NCBI GenBank assembly: GCA_902582165.1
Contig: CACHQZ010000002.1
Span: 1 to 64,000, forward strand
Source of the DNA: an uncultured Pelagibacteraceae bacterium
GTDB lineage: Bacteria; Pseudomonadota; Alphaproteobacteria; Pelagibacterales; Pelagibacteraceae
DNA length: 64,000 nucleotides
Direction: 5' to 3'
Shown: positions 32,843 through 43,194 of the stretch, piece after piece
Layout of the letters: every line of letters begins with the position of its first letter
Numbering within the stretch: position 1 is the first letter of the stretch
Position numbers and translations under genes: made by a program
The notes under the pieces: generated by a model
Database searches by the model: none
Seen by the model: only the letters and a program-made list of their open reading frames with translations
Told to the model about the DNA's origin: nothing

Positions 32843-34748
32843 ACTTTTAGACGGAAAAAAAATTTCTTTTAATAAGTCAATTAACGGATTTGATCTTGTA
32901 AAAAAAATTAGTAAGTCTTTGGAAAAAAAAGCTCTAATTATGGAAGTTAATGGTGAATTAAAAGATTTGAGCCACGAAATTACAAAAAGTTCAGAAGTAA
33001 GAATTATTACAGATGAAGATAAAGAGGGACTAGAAGTATTAAGACATGATACAGCCCATATAATGGCAATGTCTGTACAAGAAATTTTTCCAGGAACACA
33101 AGTGACTATTGGTCCTGTCATTGACAATGGTTTTTTCTATGACTTTGCAAGAAAAGAACCTTTTACCGAAAGCGATTTAGAAAAGATTGAAAAAAAAATG
33201 AAAGAAATAATAGATAGAGATGTAAAAACTAGAAGAGAAGTTTGGACTAGAGATAAAGCCATAAAACATTTTTTAAAAATAGGTGAAAAGTATAAAGCAG
33301 AGATAATTCAAAGCATTCCAGAAAGCGAGGAAATTTCAATATATCATCATGGTGAAACTTGGCATGATTTATGTAGAGGCCCACATTTAGCATCTTCGGG
33401 TAAAATTGGCAAAGCATTCAAGCTTACAAAAGTTTCTGGGGCTTATTGGAGAGGCGATTCAAATAATGAGATGTTACAAAGAATTTATGGAACATGTTGG
33501 AGTTCAAAAAAAGACCTAGAGGATTATCTAAATAGATTAGAGGAAGCTGAAAAAAGAGATCACAGAAAATTAGGAAAAGAAATGGACTTATTTCATTTTA
33601 GAGAGGAAAGTCCAGGCTCAGTATTCTGGCATGAGAAAGGATGGACTTTGTTTCAAAGACTTGTCGAATATATGCGAATGAAACAAAGGTTAGCAGGTTA
33701 TAAAGAAATAAATACACCAGAACTTCTAGATAAATCATTATGGGAAAAATCAGGTCATTGGGATAAGTTTAGTGATCATATGTTTACGTCTGATACTCCC
33801 GATGAGAAAACTTTTGCAATCAAACCTATGAATTGTCCAGGTTGTGTACAAATATTTAATCAAGGTTTAAAAAGCTATAGAGATTTGCCGTTAAAACTTT
33901 CAGAGTTTGGAAAAGTTCATAGGTATGAACCTTCAGGCGCTTTGCACGGTTTGCTGAGAGTTAGAGCGTTTACTCAGGATGACGCGCATATTTTTTGTAC
34001 CGAGGATCAAATCACCGAAGAGTCTTTATCCGTAACTAATTTAATTTTAAATATTTACAAAGATTTAGGTTTTGAAAATATAATCTTAAAGTATTCCGAT
34101 AGACCTGAAAAAAGAGTTGGTGATGATAAAGTATGGGACAAATCTGAAGCAGCACTATTGGAGACAATTAAAAAATCAAAATTAGACTATTCAATCAATA
34201 AGGGAGAAGGAGCTTTTTACGGTCCTAAGATTGAATTTGTTTTAAGAGATGCTATTGGTAGAGATTGGCAATGCGGAACTTTACAGGTAGATTTAAATTT
34301 ACCTGCTAGACTCGGCGCATCATTTGTAGATAAAGATGGAGCAAAAAAAGTTCCTGTTATGCTTCACAGAGCTTTATTTGGTTCTTTGGAGAGATTTATT
34401 GGAATTTTAATTGAAAATTATGCAGGCAAGCTTCCTTTTTGGTTATCACCAACACAAGCAGTTGTATGTACAATTACAGAGGAAAACAATGCTTATGTAA
34501 AAAAATTATTTGAAGATCTATTCAAAGAGGGTATAAAATGTGAAATAGATTTAAGGAATGAAAAAATTAATTATAAAATTAGAGAACATTCACTTGCAAA
34601 AGTACCTATGATTATTGTTTGTGGGAAAAACGAGATGGCAAACGGTACTGTTACAATTAGAAAACTAGGATCAAACAAGCAAGAAACTATTAAAAGAGAT
34701 CAACTTATCAAAAATTTGCTAGAAGCAAATAAAATGCCATTAAATTAG
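32829..34748 (+). CDS. thrS: Threonyl-tRNA synthetase
   Basis: This class II synthetase charges tRNA-Thr. A TGS domain occupies residues 1-62. The editing domain has HDTAH near residue 75 and CRGPHLASSG near residue 180. The catalytic core has the zinc-site MNCPGC near residue 337 and motif 2 near FGKVHRYEPSG. The anticodon-binding domain fills the last ~100 residues. Length (639 aa) is standard. The start lies inside the 3' end of the glycosyltransferase gene, and the TAG stop shares its G with the GTG proposed for infC. No T-box or leader structure is visible, as expected outside Gram-positive bacteria. Confidence 0.97.
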   Translation: MPEIKLLDGKKISFNKSINGFDLVKKISKSLEKKALIMEVNGELKDLSHEITKSSEVRIITDEDKEGLEVLRHDTAHIMAMSVQEIFPGTQVTIGPVIDNGFFYDFARKEPFTESDLEKIEKKMKEIIDRDVKTRREVWTRDKAIKHFLKIGEKYKAEIIQSIPESEEISIYHHGETWHDLCRGPHLASSGKIGKAFKLTKVSGAYWRGDSNNEMLQRIYGTCWSSKKDLEDYLNRLEEAEKRDHRKLGKEMDLFHFREESPGSVFWHEKGWTLFQRLVEYMRMKQRLAGYKEINTPELLDKSLWEKSGHWDKFSDHMFTSDTPDEKTFAIKPMNCPGCVQIFNQGLKSYRDLPLKLSEFGKVHRYEPSGALHGLLRVRAFTQDDAHIFCTEDQITEESLSVTNLILNIYKDLGFENIILKYSDRPEKRVGDDKVWDKSEAALLETIKKSKLDYSINKGEGAFYGPKIEFVLRDAIGRDWQCGTLQVDLNLPARLGASFVDKDGAKKVPVMLHRALFGSLERFIGILIENYAGKLPFWLSPTQAVVCTITEENNAYVKKLFEDLFKEGIKCEIDLRNEKINYKIREHSLAKVPMIIVCGKNEMANGTVTIRKLGSNKQETIKRDQLIKNLLEANKMPLN

Positions 34749-35293
34749 TGTCAAATTTTAAACCAAATTATTTTCAAAAAAGAAATAAAGTTCATGGTCC
34801 AAAAGCTAATGAGAGGATTAGAGCGTTAGATGTACAAGTGATTGGAAGTGACGGAGGAAACTTAGGAACTCTTCCAATAAAAAAAGCGATTGAATTAGCC
34901 AAGCAAGAAGGACTTGACTTAATAGAGATATCTCCAAATGCAAATCCTCCAGTTTGTAAGATTATGGATATTGGAAAGTATAAATATGATTTACAAAAGA
35001 AAGCTAATCAAGCTAAAAAAAAACAAAAAACAATATCACTAAAAGAAATCAAGTTAAGACCTGGAACAGAAATACACGATTATAATTTTAAGATAAAGAA
35101 TGCAAAAAAATTTATTGCTAAGGGTGATAAAGTTAAATTCACAGTAAAATTTAAAGGGCGTGAAATGCAACATACAGAACTAGGAAAAGAACTAATGAAT
35201 AGAATTATTGAAGAGACGAAGGAAATTGCAAAAATAGAAAGCCAACCTAAATTTGAAGGCAGGCAAATGGTGATGATAATCCAGCCTATTTAA
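34748..35293 (+). CDS. infC: Translation initiation factor IF-3
   Basis: IF-3 binds the 30S subunit and checks start-codon and initiator-tRNA pairing. The N-terminal domain (RIRALDVQVIGSDGGNLG, IEISPNANPPVCKIMDIGKYKY), the Lys-rich linker and the C-terminal domain (EIKLRPGTEIHDYNFK) are intact; 181 aa is normal. The listed start is GTG overlapping the thrS stop (TAGTG). However, an in-frame ATT followed by AAA lies 9 bases upstream at 34739, and AUU is the start codon through which IF-3 represses itself in many bacteria. The true start is therefore uncertain between 34739 and 34748; neither has a clear Shine-Dalgarno sequence. Confidence 0.96.
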   Translation: MSNFKPNYFQKRNKVHGPKANERIRALDVQVIGSDGGNLGTLPIKKAIELAKQEGLDLIEISPNANPPVCKIMDIGKYKYDLQKKANQAKKKQKTISLKEIKLRPGTEIHDYNFKIKNAKKFIAKGDKVKFTVKFKGREMQHTELGKELMNRIIEETKEIAKIESQPKFEGRQMVMIIQPI

Positions 35294-35310
35294 AAAAATA
35301 TAATAGATAC

Positions 35311-35339
35311 TTGTAAAGAGAACTCAATACCTATATAAG
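35311..35339 (+). promoter_or_regulatory. Candidate internal promoter before rpmI
   Basis: TTGTAA (35311-35316) and TATAAG (35334-35339) with a 17-base spacer lie in the 57-base gap between infC and rpmI, 11 bases before the rpmI ATG. It could give extra transcription of the two ribosomal protein genes. No L20-binding pseudoknot could be recognised by eye in this short leader. Confidence 0.35.
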
Positions 35340-35350
35340 TCCGATTAATT

Positions 35351-35551
35351 ATGCCTAAGTTAAAAACAAAAAGCTCTGCAAAAAAAAGATTTAGATTTAC
35401 AGCTTCAGGAAAAATTAAAATGCCTCAAGCTGGTAAACGACATGGTATGATTAAAAGAACAAATTCACAAATAAGAAGACAAAGAGGCACTACGATTATG
35501 TCAAAACAAGATACACGAATAGTAAAATCGTATATGCCATACAACGTGTAA
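35351..35551 (+). CDS. rpmI: Ribosomal protein L35
   Basis: This 66-aa basic protein of the large ribosomal subunit has the L35 signature at the start ([22 protein letters not shown]) followed by [11 protein letters not shown]. It is in the conserved infC-rpmI-rplT order, 9 bases before rplT. Confidence 0.97.
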   Translation: MPKLKTKSSAKKRFRFTASGKIKMPQAGKRHGMIKRTNSQIRRQRGTTIMSKQDTRIVKSYMPYNV

Positions 35552-35560
35552 GAGGATATT

Positions 35561-35917
35561 ATGGCTAGAACAAAACGTGGTGTAATAAGTCGGGCTAAAC
35601 ATAAAAAAGTTTTAAAATCTGTAAAAGGTCAGTTCGGAAGAAGAAAAAATACTATTAGAGTTGCTAGACAAGCTATGGAAAAGGCAATGCAATATGCATA
35701 CCGAGACAGAAAAGCAAAAAAAAGAGAATTTAGATCTTTATGGATACAAAGAATTAATGCTGGCGTGAGAGCCGAGGGTCTGACATATGCTAAATTTATA
35801 AATGGTTTATCCAAATCTAAAATTAAATTAGATAGAAAAGTTTTGGCTGAATTAGCCTATAATAATCCAGAAGTGTTTAAATCTGTGGTTAAAAAAGTTC
35901 AATCCTCCCTTAATTAA
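35561..35917 (+). CDS. rplT: Ribosomal protein L20
   Basis: This 118-aa 23S rRNA-binding protein is needed early in 50S assembly and represses the infC-rpmI-rplT operon in other bacteria. The long basic N-terminal tail ([16 protein letters not shown]) and the globular domain ([21 protein letters not shown]) are typical. A GAGGA ribosome site precedes the ATG. pheS follows after 48 bases without an obvious terminator hairpin. Confidence 0.97.
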   Translation: MARTKRGVISRAKHKKVLKSVKGQFGRRKNTIRVARQAMEKAMQYAYRDRKAKKREFRSLWIQRINAGVRAEGLTYAKFINGLSKSKIKLDRKVLAELAYNNPEVFKSVVKKVQSSLN

Positions 35918-35965
35918 AAGGGTCTTTGATTTAACTTCAACTTAATATAAAAAATCAATTACCTA

Positions 35966-37033
35966 ATGAGTGATTTAGATAAAATAAATTCTATTTTTAA
36001 TGCTAAGATTGACTCTGTAAAAACTAAGATAGATCTGCAAAATATTAAAACTGAGTTTTTTGGAAAAAACGGGCAAATTACACAACAGTTTAAAAAACTT
36101 GGATCATTGGATCAAAATAAAAGAAAAGAATTTGCCTCTAATTTAAATAAGATAAAAGATGATCTTACAACTCAAATTGAACAGAAAAATTTAGAAATAG
36201 AAAACTTTGAAATAAATGAAAAACTTAAAAATGAAAAAGTTGATATTACTTTACCTGCAAGAACTTATCAAAAAGGTAAAATTCACCCTGTTTCACAAGT
36301 CATTGATGAAATCACTTCTATATTTTCTGAGCTAGGATTTACAGTTGCAGAGGGACCAGATGTAGAAACTGAATATAACAATTTTACAGCACTAAATACT
36401 CCTGAAGACCATCCTGCTCGAGATATGCATGATACATTTTATTTGGAGAAAAACAAAAAACTCTTACTTAGAACCCATACTTCACCTGTCCAAATTAGAG
36501 CTATGCTTTCTGGAAAACCTCCATTCAAGATTATTGTGCCAGGAAGAACTTATCGCTGCGATAGTGATCAAACTCATGCACCTATGTTTCATCAGCTTGA
36601 GGGGCTCCACATAGATAAAAAAATTACAATGGGTCATTTAAAAGGTTGTTTAGACTATTTTATCAAAGAGTTTTTTGAGGTTAAAAATATAAAAATGAGA
36701 TTTAGACCAAGTCACTTTCCGTTCACTGAGCCATCTGCGGAAGTAGATATTGGTTACAAAATTGAAAATGAAAAAATAGTGATTGGTGAAGGTGATAAGT
36801 GGCTTGAAATTTTAGGTTGTGGAATGGTTCATCCAAATGTTTTGATAAATGCAAAAGTTAATCCAAAAAAATACCAAGGTTTTGCTTTTGGAATGGGAAT
36901 TGATCGATTAGCAATGCTTAAATACGGAATCAATGATTTAAGAGCTTTTTTTGAAACTGATTTTCGTTGGCTTAATCATTTTGGATTTGATCCATTAGAC
37001 GTACCAACTAATTATAGAGGACTTAGCAAATGA
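35966..37033 (+). CDS. pheS: Phenylalanyl-tRNA synthetase alpha subunit
   Basis: This is the catalytic subunit of the heterotetrameric class II synthetase. An N-terminal coiled-coil arm (about residues 1-85) precedes the catalytic core. Motif 2 is visible in [20 protein letters not shown], and motif 3 in [13 protein letters not shown] near residue 310. Length 355 aa is normal. The TGA stop overlaps the pheT start (ATGA), ensuring balanced subunit synthesis. Confidence 0.97.
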   Translation: MSDLDKINSIFNAKIDSVKTKIDLQNIKTEFFGKNGQITQQFKKLGSLDQNKRKEFASNLNKIKDDLTTQIEQKNLEIENFEINEKLKNEKVDITLPARTYQKGKIHPVSQVIDEITSIFSELGFTVAEGPDVETEYNNFTALNTPEDHPARDMHDTFYLEKNKKLLLRTHTSPVQIRAMLSGKPPFKIIVPGRTYRCDSDQTHAPMFHQLEGLHIDKKITMGHLKGCLDYFIKEFFEVKNIKMRFRPSHFPFTEPSAEVDIGYKIENEKIVIGEGDKWLEILGCGMVHPNVLINAKVNPKKYQGFAFGMGIDRLAMLKYGINDLRAFFETDFRWLNHFGFDPLDVPTNYRGLSK

Positions 37034-39432
37034 TCATTACTATTCCTTGGTTAAAAGAGCATCTCAAAACTAATTTAGGGGAAAGTGAAATAGTTAATCA
37101 GCTTACAAATATTGGCCTGGAGGTTGAAAGAATTACAGAGAGACAAGATAAATCTAAAAATTTTAAAATTGCAAAAATTCTTAAAGCTGAAAAACATCCT
37201 AATGCAGACAAATTAAAAGTTTGTGAGGTTGATATTGGAGATGAAAAGATTGCAAAAGTTATTTGTGGAGCATCAAACGCTAGAGAGGGATTAGTAACAA
37301 TTTATGCACCGCCAGGAGCAGTAATACCCAAAACAAAATTAGAATTGAAAATATCAAAAATCAGAGGAGTCGAATCTAACGGCATGCTTTGCTCGGAAAG
37401 TGAGCTCAATTTGTCAAATGAAAGCGAAGGAATAATAGAGCTTAAAAATAAAGAAAGTCAAATCGGTAAAAATTATTTTAAAAGTAAAACTGAGAAAACA
37501 ATAGATATCTCAATTACTCCTAATAGAGGAGATTGTTTAGGAATAAGAGGTATTGCTAGAGATTTATCGTCCTCAGGAGCTGGAAAGTTAATTCCTCTGA
37601 AAAAAAAGAAAATCAAACAATCCTTTAAACATTTGATAAAAACATCTATTAGAAAAGATCGTAATCAAGGCTGTTTGTCTTTTGGAAGTTGTTATATTAA
37701 AGGTATAACTAATAAAGAAAGTCCGGAATGGTTGAAAAATAAACTCATATCACTTGGATTAAAGCCAATTTCAGCCGTAGTAGATATCACTAATTATGTA
37801 ATGTTTGATTTAAATCGACCTTTACATTCATATGATGCTGACAAAATAGACAGTGAAATTATCATAAGAGATGCGAAAGAAGGGGAAGAATTTGAAGCTT
37901 TAGATGGTAAAAATTACAAGCTTAAAAAAGGTATGTGTGTTATTGCTGATAAATCAAGTGTTCTTGGTTTAGGAGGAATAATTGGTGGCACAAAGACTTC
38001 AACTGAATTAGACACAAAAAATATTATACTGGAAGCGGCCTATTTTTCTCCCTCATCAATAAGAAAAACCGCTCGTGATTTATCATTAGATACTGATGCA
38101 AAGTATAGATTTGAAAGAGGTATTGACCCTGAATCAATTTCAGAGGGACTAGAAATTGCGACTGGATTAATTTTAAGTATATGCGGAGGTCATGCAAGTA
38201 AATTCATGATTACCGGTCAAAGTTACCGAAAAAATAATTTTTTAAAATTTGACATTGATAAGTTTGAAAAATTAATTGGAATTTCTATTGGTTTAACTGA
38301 AGCACAAAAGATTCTTGTATCCTTAGGCTTCAAATGTAAAAAATCCAAAAATGAGCTTAAAATTGAAATCCCTTCTTGGAGGCCGGATATCAAGCAAGAT
38401 GTAGATATAATTGAAGAACTCATTCGAATAAAAGGCTTTAATAAAATTGAACTAATTGAACCAGAGCGAAACCGTAAGAAAGATACTCTAAATTTTAAAC
38501 AAAAATTATTTCATTTATCACAAAGGTCATTAGCATCAAAAGGGTATCTAGAGACCGTGACTTGGTCTTTTACCGACTCAAAAATTGATAAACAATTTTC
38601 TAAGGGAGAAAAAGAAATCTTTATTTTTAATCCTATATCAGCCGATTTAAACGTATTAAGAAGATCTATTTTTTCAAATCTTTCGACTCACTTAAAAAAG
38701 AATCAAGATAGGGGATATGAGGACATTTCATTATTTGAAATAGGCCCAACTTTTTTTGGTAAAAATCCAGGTGATCAACAAGTAGTTTTAGGCGCAATGA
38801 AATCAGGGAAAATTGGAAGAAAAAGTTGGATTGATCAAGAGAGAAATGTAGATGTATTCGACATTAAAGGCGACGTTCTGAAAACTTTAATTGAACTTGG
38901 TCTTGATGAAAATGATCTTTTTGTAAGTGAGAAAACTAAAGATTGCTATCATCCTGGAAGATCAGGATCTATAACATTAAAATCTGAAAAAGGTGCCACC
39001 CTCGCTTATTTTGGTGAAATACATCCAGCAATTATAAAAAAGATTGATTTTAAACAACAAAATATTTTTGGTTTAGAAATTTTTCTAAAAAATATACCTG
39101 AACCAAAAAAGAAAAATAGACTGACTAAAAAAATTTTTAAAGCATCAGATTTTCAAAAATCTGAAAGAGATTTTGCTTTTATAATTGATAAAATTTTTAA
39201 AATAGGATTATTAGAGAAAATAATCAAAGAAATTGATTTTTCCTTAATACAAGATGTAAACACATTCGATGTTTATGAAGGTGAAAATATTCCTAAAGAT
39301 AAAAAGTCAGTTGCAATAAATGTGACACTTCAAGCGGCAGATAAAACTTTAAGTGAAAAAGATATAGATCAAATCTGTAAAAAAATTGTTGAGGTAGTAA
39401 AAGAGAAAACTGGTGCTACAATTAGGTCCTAA
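37030..39432 (+). CDS. pheT: Phenylalanyl-tRNA synthetase beta subunit
   Basis: The beta subunit provides tRNA binding and editing. It shows an N-terminal B1 and tRNA-binding (OB) domain ([17 protein letters not shown]), the B3/B4 editing domain ([20 protein letters not shown]), the B5 domain with the magnesium-site region ([17 protein letters not shown]), a catalytic-like fold, and the C-terminal ferredoxin-fold anticodon-binding domain ending near [11 protein letters not shown]. Length 800 aa is standard. The stop overlaps the lepA start by one base (TAATG). Confidence 0.97.
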   Translation: MIITIPWLKEHLKTNLGESEIVNQLTNIGLEVERITERQDKSKNFKIAKILKAEKHPNADKLKVCEVDIGDEKIAKVICGASNAREGLVTIYAPPGAVIPKTKLELKISKIRGVESNGMLCSESELNLSNESEGIIELKNKESQIGKNYFKSKTEKTIDISITPNRGDCLGIRGIARDLSSSGAGKLIPLKKKKIKQSFKHLIKTSIRKDRNQGCLSFGSCYIKGITNKESPEWLKNKLISLGLKPISAVVDITNYVMFDLNRPLHSYDADKIDSEIIIRDAKEGEEFEALDGKNYKLKKGMCVIADKSSVLGLGGIIGGTKTSTELDTKNIILEAAYFSPSSIRKTARDLSLDTDAKYRFERGIDPESISEGLEIATGLILSICGGHASKFMITGQSYRKNNFLKFDIDKFEKLIGISIGLTEAQKILVSLGFKCKKSKNELKIEIPSWRPDIKQDVDIIEELIRIKGFNKIELIEPERNRKKDTLNFKQKLFHLSQRSLASKGYLETVTWSFTDSKIDKQFSKGEKEIFIFNPISADLNVLRRSIFSNLSTHLKKNQDRGYEDISLFEIGPTFFGKNPGDQQVVLGAMKSGKIGRKSWIDQERNVDVFDIKGDVLKTLIELGLDENDLFVSEKTKDCYHPGRSGSITLKSEKGATLAYFGEIHPAIIKKIDFKQQNIFGLEIFLKNIPEPKKKNRLTKKIFKASDFQKSERDFAFIIDKIFKIGLLEKIIKEIDFSLIQDVNTFDVYEGENIPKDKKSVAINVTLQAADKTLSEKDIDQICKKIVEVVKEKTGATIRS

Positions 39433-41240
39433 TGTCAGATATTAAAAGAATACGTAATTTCTCTATAATTGCGCATATTGATCATGGAAAATCAACAATT
39501 GCAGACAGAATAATTCATAAATGTGGAGGTTTAACTGACCGTGAAATGAAACAACAGGTTCTAGACTCAATGGATATTGAAAGAGAGCGAGGAATAACTA
39601 TTAAAGCTCAGACCGTGAAATTAAATTATAAAGCAAAAGACGGTTATAACTATTTATTAAATATAATAGATACCCCGGGTCACGTAGATTTCGGTTATGA
39701 AGTAAGTCGATCATTATCGGCTTGTGAAGGATCTCTTTTAATTGTAGATAGCACACAAGGTGTGGAAGCCCAAACTCTAGCAAATGTTTATCAAGCTCTT
39801 GAAATTAATCATGAGGTTATTCCAATACTAAACAAAATTGATTTGCCTGCATCTGACCTAGACAAAACAAAAAAAGAAATCGAAGATGTCGTAGGTATAG
39901 ATACTTCTAATGCGATTTCTTGTTCTGGAAAAACAGGCGAAGGAATAGAGGATATATTAGAGGCAATAGTTAAAAAATTACCCTCTCCATCTGGCCAGTC
40001 TGAAGAAAGATTAAAGTGCTTACTTGTAGATAGTTGGTACGATAGTTATCTAGGAGTAGTGATTTTAGTACGTGTTATTAATGGAAAACTAAAAAAAAAC
40101 ATGAAGATTAAACTTATGTCAAATAACCAAGAATATATAATCGAAAAAGTTGGAGTCTTTACTCCTAAACCTAATGATATAAGTGAACTTAATGCTGGTG
40201 AAATAGGATTTATAATTACTGGTATAAAATCATTGTCAGAAACTAAAGTTGGGGACACTATTTGTGACTCAGCAGACCCGATAAACGATCCTTTACCTGG
40301 ATTTAAGCCTAGTAAACCAGTTGTCTTTTGCGGTTTATTTCCAGTAGACAGCTCAGAATATCAAAAACTAAAAGACGGTTTAGCAAAATTAAAATTAAAT
40401 GATTCAAGTTTTTCCTACGAACCAGAGTCGTCAAGTGCTTTAGGTTTAGGGTTTAGGTGTGGTTTTCTAGGCTTATTACACCTTGAAATTATAACGGAGA
40501 GACTAGAAAGGGAATTTGATGTTAGTTTGATAACAACAACTCCTGGAGTAATTTATAAAGTTCATAAAATTAAGGGGGAGATTTTAGACTTACAGAACCC
40601 CTCTAATATGCCCGATCCAACAATTATTAGTAAAATTGAAGAGCCTTGGATCAAATCAACTATTATAACTCCTGATGAATATTTAGGTTCAATAATAAAA
40701 ATTTGCCAAGATAAAAGAGGTATTCAAACAAATTTATCCTATTCAGGCACCAGAGCTGTGTTATCTTATGATTTGCCTCTTAATGAAGTGGTATTTGATT
40801 TTAATGATAGACTTAAGTCAGTTTCAAGTGGTTACGCTAGCTTTGATTATGAAATATCTGAATATAGAGAAGGTGATCTTGTTAAATTAGGTATTCTTGT
40901 AAATTCTGAACCAGTTGATGCTTTGGCAATGATTATACATAAAGATTTTGCACAAAAAACAGGGAGGCAAGTTTGTGAGAAGTTAAAAGATCTTATTCCT
41001 AGACATAATTTCATGATTCCTGTTCAAGCAGCGATAGGAGGAAAAATTGTTGCAAGAGAATCGATAAAAGGATTTAAAAAAGATGTATTAACTAAAATTC
41101 ATGGTGGAGGAGCAACTGATAGAAAAAGAAAACTTCTTGAGAAACAAAAGAAAGGAAAAGCAAGGTCTAAACAGTTCGGAAAAGTAGAAATACCTCAAGA
41201 GGCTTTTATCGGAGTTTTAAAAATAAATAAGGAGAGTTAA
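39432..41240 (+). CDS. lepA: Elongation factor 4 (LepA)
   Basis: This translational GTPase acts on the ribosome during initiation/biogenesis and back-translocation. The G1 motif is AHIDHGKST, the switch [10 protein letters not shown], and the G4 NKID. It has domains II and III, and the LepA-specific C-terminal domain with the [19 protein letters not shown]-type basic segment near the end. Length 602 aa is normal. Coupled to pheT by a one-base overlap, it ends one base before the TTG-start glycosyltransferase gene. Confidence 0.97.
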   Translation: MSDIKRIRNFSIIAHIDHGKSTIADRIIHKCGGLTDREMKQQVLDSMDIERERGITIKAQTVKLNYKAKDGYNYLLNIIDTPGHVDFGYEVSRSLSACEGSLLIVDSTQGVEAQTLANVYQALEINHEVIPILNKIDLPASDLDKTKKEIEDVVGIDTSNAISCSGKTGEGIEDILEAIVKKLPSPSGQSEERLKCLLVDSWYDSYLGVVILVRVINGKLKKNMKIKLMSNNQEYIIEKVGVFTPKPNDISELNAGEIGFIITGIKSLSETKVGDTICDSADPINDPLPGFKPSKPVVFCGLFPVDSSEYQKLKDGLAKLKLNDSSFSYEPESSSALGLGFRCGFLGLLHLEIITERLEREFDVSLITTTPGVIYKVHKIKGEILDLQNPSNMPDPTIISKIEEPWIKSTIITPDEYLGSIIKICQDKRGIQTNLSYSGTRAVLSYDLPLNEVVFDFNDRLKSVSSGYASFDYEISEYREGDLVKLGILVNSEPVDALAMIIHKDFAQKTGRQVCEKLKDLIPRHNFMIPVQAAIGGKIVARESIKGFKKDVLTKIHGGGATDRKRKLLEKQKKGKARSKQFGKVEIPQEAFIGVLKINKES

Positions 41241-41241
41241 T

Positions 41242-42258
41242 TTGCAGATTAATATTATTACTAGTGAAAAAATATCTCGCAATAAAGGGAACTTTTTTTG
41301 TGATAATATAGAAATAAAAAACATTACAGAAGAATTAAATAATTTTTCAGAAACAATTCTTTTTGGCAATGAAGTAAAAAAGGAAAAATTTCATAAAATA
41401 AATTTAGAAAAAATTGAGATAAGTAATAATATTTTCAGATATTTATTATCAATTTACAAAATTTCACATCTGAAAAATATTGTCTTTTTAGTTATTTCAT
41501 TAACACCCTATACTTTTGTATCAATTTTACTCTTAAAAATACTAAAAAAAAAAACTTTAATTTATTTAAGAAGTGATGGTTTTAAAGAATATTATAAAAA
41601 ATTTGGAAAGATTGGATCAATTATTTATAAAATATTTTTTATGTTAGCAACCAAAAATTCTAATTTAATTACTTGTGGAAAGGATATTTTAAGAGGTAAA
41701 TCAGGGGTAGTAATTATTCCCTCATCTCTCACAGTTAATTGGGAAAAGAATGTTACCTCAGCAAAATTTAACAAATTAAAGATTCTTTATGTGGGAAGAA
41801 TGAGAGTAGAAAAAGGAATTTTTTCTCTAATAAAGTTAATTGAAAAAATTAAAAAAAACATGGAGTTTACTATTGTAGGTAATGATATTGAAATCAATAA
41901 ATTTTCCAACGATAAAAGAATTTCCGTTAAAGGTATTATAAGTAATGAAAAAGAATTAATAAAAATCTATGATGACCACAACATATTTATTTTACCATCT
42001 TTCACTGAAGGATACAGTATGGTGATAGACGAGGCTCTATCAAGATTAAGACCAGTAATTATTTTTGAGGAAATTAAACATATAATTGGAAATAGAAAAG
42101 GTATATTCGTTAGCAAAAGGGATCAAAAAAATCTTTTAAATACTATTAACTATATATCTTCTAATTATGAAACTATCCTAACAGATATTAAGAAAAATAG
42201 TTTTATTTCAAAAAAAAAATTTGTAGAAAATATTTATAAAAACTTGAGTAATTTATAA
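41242..42258 (+). CDS. Glycosyltransferase (GT4-like)
   Basis: This GT-B type protein of 338 aa has a divergent N-terminal half and a clear C-terminal donor domain. The hinge segment [18 protein letters not shown] lies near residue 183 and the donor motif [23 protein letters not shown] near residue 250. The start is TTG, not ATG, but GGAGAG five bases upstream makes it convincing, and it lies just after the lepA stop. Lys/Asn/Ile content is even higher than in neighbouring genes, and the N-terminal acceptor half shows no motif I recognise. It probably acts in surface glycan synthesis; donor and acceptor are unknown. tRNA-Ser follows after 7 bases. Confidence 0.82.
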   Translation: MQINIITSEKISRNKGNFFCDNIEIKNITEELNNFSETILFGNEVKKEKFHKINLEKIEISNNIFRYLLSIYKISHLKNIVFLVISLTPYTFVSILLLKILKKKTLIYLRSDGFKEYYKKFGKIGSIIYKIFFMLATKNSNLITCGKDILRGKSGVVIIPSSLTVNWEKNVTSAKFNKLKILYVGRMRVEKGIFSLIKLIEKIKKNMEFTIVGNDIEINKFSNDKRISVKGIISNEKELIKIYDDHNIFILPSFTEGYSMVIDEALSRLRPVIIFEEIKHIIGNRKGIFVSKRDQKNLLNTINYISSNYETILTDIKKNSFISKKKFVENIYKNLSNL

Positions 42259-42265
42259 ATAAAAA

Positions 42266-42355
42266 GGAGAGGTGGCCGAGTGGTTGAAGGCGCACGCTTG
42301 GAAAGCGTGTAAACGGGAAACCGTTTCGAGGGTTCGAATCCCTCTCTCTCCGCCA
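42266..42355 (+). tRNA. tRNA-Ser (anticodon GGA)
   Basis: The acceptor stem GGAGAGG pairs with TCTCTCC. The anticodon arm CACGC-TTGGAAA-GCGTG gives anticodon GGA, followed by the long class II variable arm (TAAACGGGAAACCGTTT). The T arm is GAGGG-TTCGAAT-CCCTC, with discriminator G and an encoded CCA ending at 42355. Confidence 0.97.
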
Positions 42356-42419
42356 TTCATTATCCACATACAACTATAAAGAGTTTAAGTATATAGTCCG
42401 AATCAATTAAGTTACAGTT

Positions 42420-42452
42420 AAGGGCAGCGGAGGGAGACTGAAGCTGCCTTTG
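42420..42452. terminator. Hairpin between tRNA-Ser and the convergent NlpC/P60 gene
   Basis: GGCAGC (42423-42428) pairs with GCTGCC (42443-42448), extended by AAG/TTT to about 9 bp, with a 14-nt purine-rich loop (GGAGGGAGACTGAA). Only three T follow on the plus strand, so it is a weak intrinsic terminator at best. It is the most GC-rich intergenic stretch in the area. It may end the tRNA-Ser transcript, the nlpC transcript, or both. Confidence 0.4.
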
Positions 42453-42456
42453 CTAT

Positions 42457-43194
42457 TCATACCCTTTTAATTCCGATCACTTTTAGTTTAGCAGTTCGTT
42501 CAATTCTTTTAATTGTTTGATTTATATCCATGATAACAGTCTTTTTCATTGGTCCGTAAGCATGAATTAATTTTTTATTAGATAAAGCTATTGCAACGTG
42601 ACCTTTCCAATAAATAATATCGTTTTTTTTTATATTCTTTAATTTAATATTTTTTCTAAAATACTTAACTTGATCTTTAGCATCTCGAGGGCAAAATTTA
42701 TTATTGAAATTTAAAAAAAGTTGAACAAGTGCTGAGCAATCAATACCCTTAAACGATTTTCCACCCCATTTATATTTAATATTTTTAAAAGAGGTTATTT
42801 TTCTAAAAAGATTTTTTTCCTTATATGAAATAGGTTTTACGTCATTTTTTTTTATCCATCCGTTTTGAAACTTGAAATATTTTGAATTTTTTCCAGTGAC
42901 TTTTATTTTAGAAGCAAAAGAAATTTCATTTTTTTTAATTTTATTAGGAAATTTAAAAATCTTTGCTTTTAAAGTATCAACTTTATGGGTAGGTTTCAAA
43001 AAATTAGAATATTTTTTATTTAATATATAACCTTTATAATTATCTTCTATAATTTTTATTTTAAGCCATTTTTTTGATCTTTTAGATATAGAAAAGCTAT
43101 CGCCATAAATCATCTGTGTAACTATCTCAGATTTCACTGAAGGTTTCTTATGTAAGTTTATAGTTGAGAAATTATTTGTAAAATATTTAGTCAT
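42457..43194 (-). CDS. NlpC/P60 cysteine peptidase with N-terminal SH3-like domain
   Basis: This is a predicted peptidase for gamma-D-glutamyl-diaminopimelate bonds in murein peptides. A bacterial SH3-type segment occupies about residues 10-65 (NLHKKPSVKSEIVTQM, KKWLKIKI), with a second beta-rich segment to ~120. The C-terminal NlpC/P60 domain has the nucleophile in GIDCSALVQ near residue 148 and the His in WKGHVAIAL near residue 197. No signal peptide is seen, unlike secreted hydrolases, so it resembles cytoplasmic dipeptidyl-peptidase VI. It overlaps the AmpG-like gene upstream by 8 bases, which supports a role in degrading imported muropeptides. Confidence 0.88.
   Translation of the reverse strand: MTKYFTNNFSTINLHKKPSVKSEIVTQMIYGDSFSISKRSKKWLKIKIIEDNYKGYILNKKYSNFLKPTHKVDTLKAKIFKFPNKIKKNEISFASKIKVTGKNSKYFKFQNGWIKKNDVKPISYKEKNLFRKITSFKNIKYKWGGKSFKGIDCSALVQLFLNFNNKFCPRDAKDQVKYFRKNIKLKNIKKNDIIYWKGHVAIALSNKKLIHAYGPMKKTVIMDINQTIKRIERTAKLKVIGIKRV

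Noticed and set aside
22933-42355. tRNA-Arg and tRNA-Ser as attachment sites of an integrated element
   Set aside because: No integrase, no direct repeat of a tRNA 3' end and no foreign-looking gene block lies next to either tRNA.
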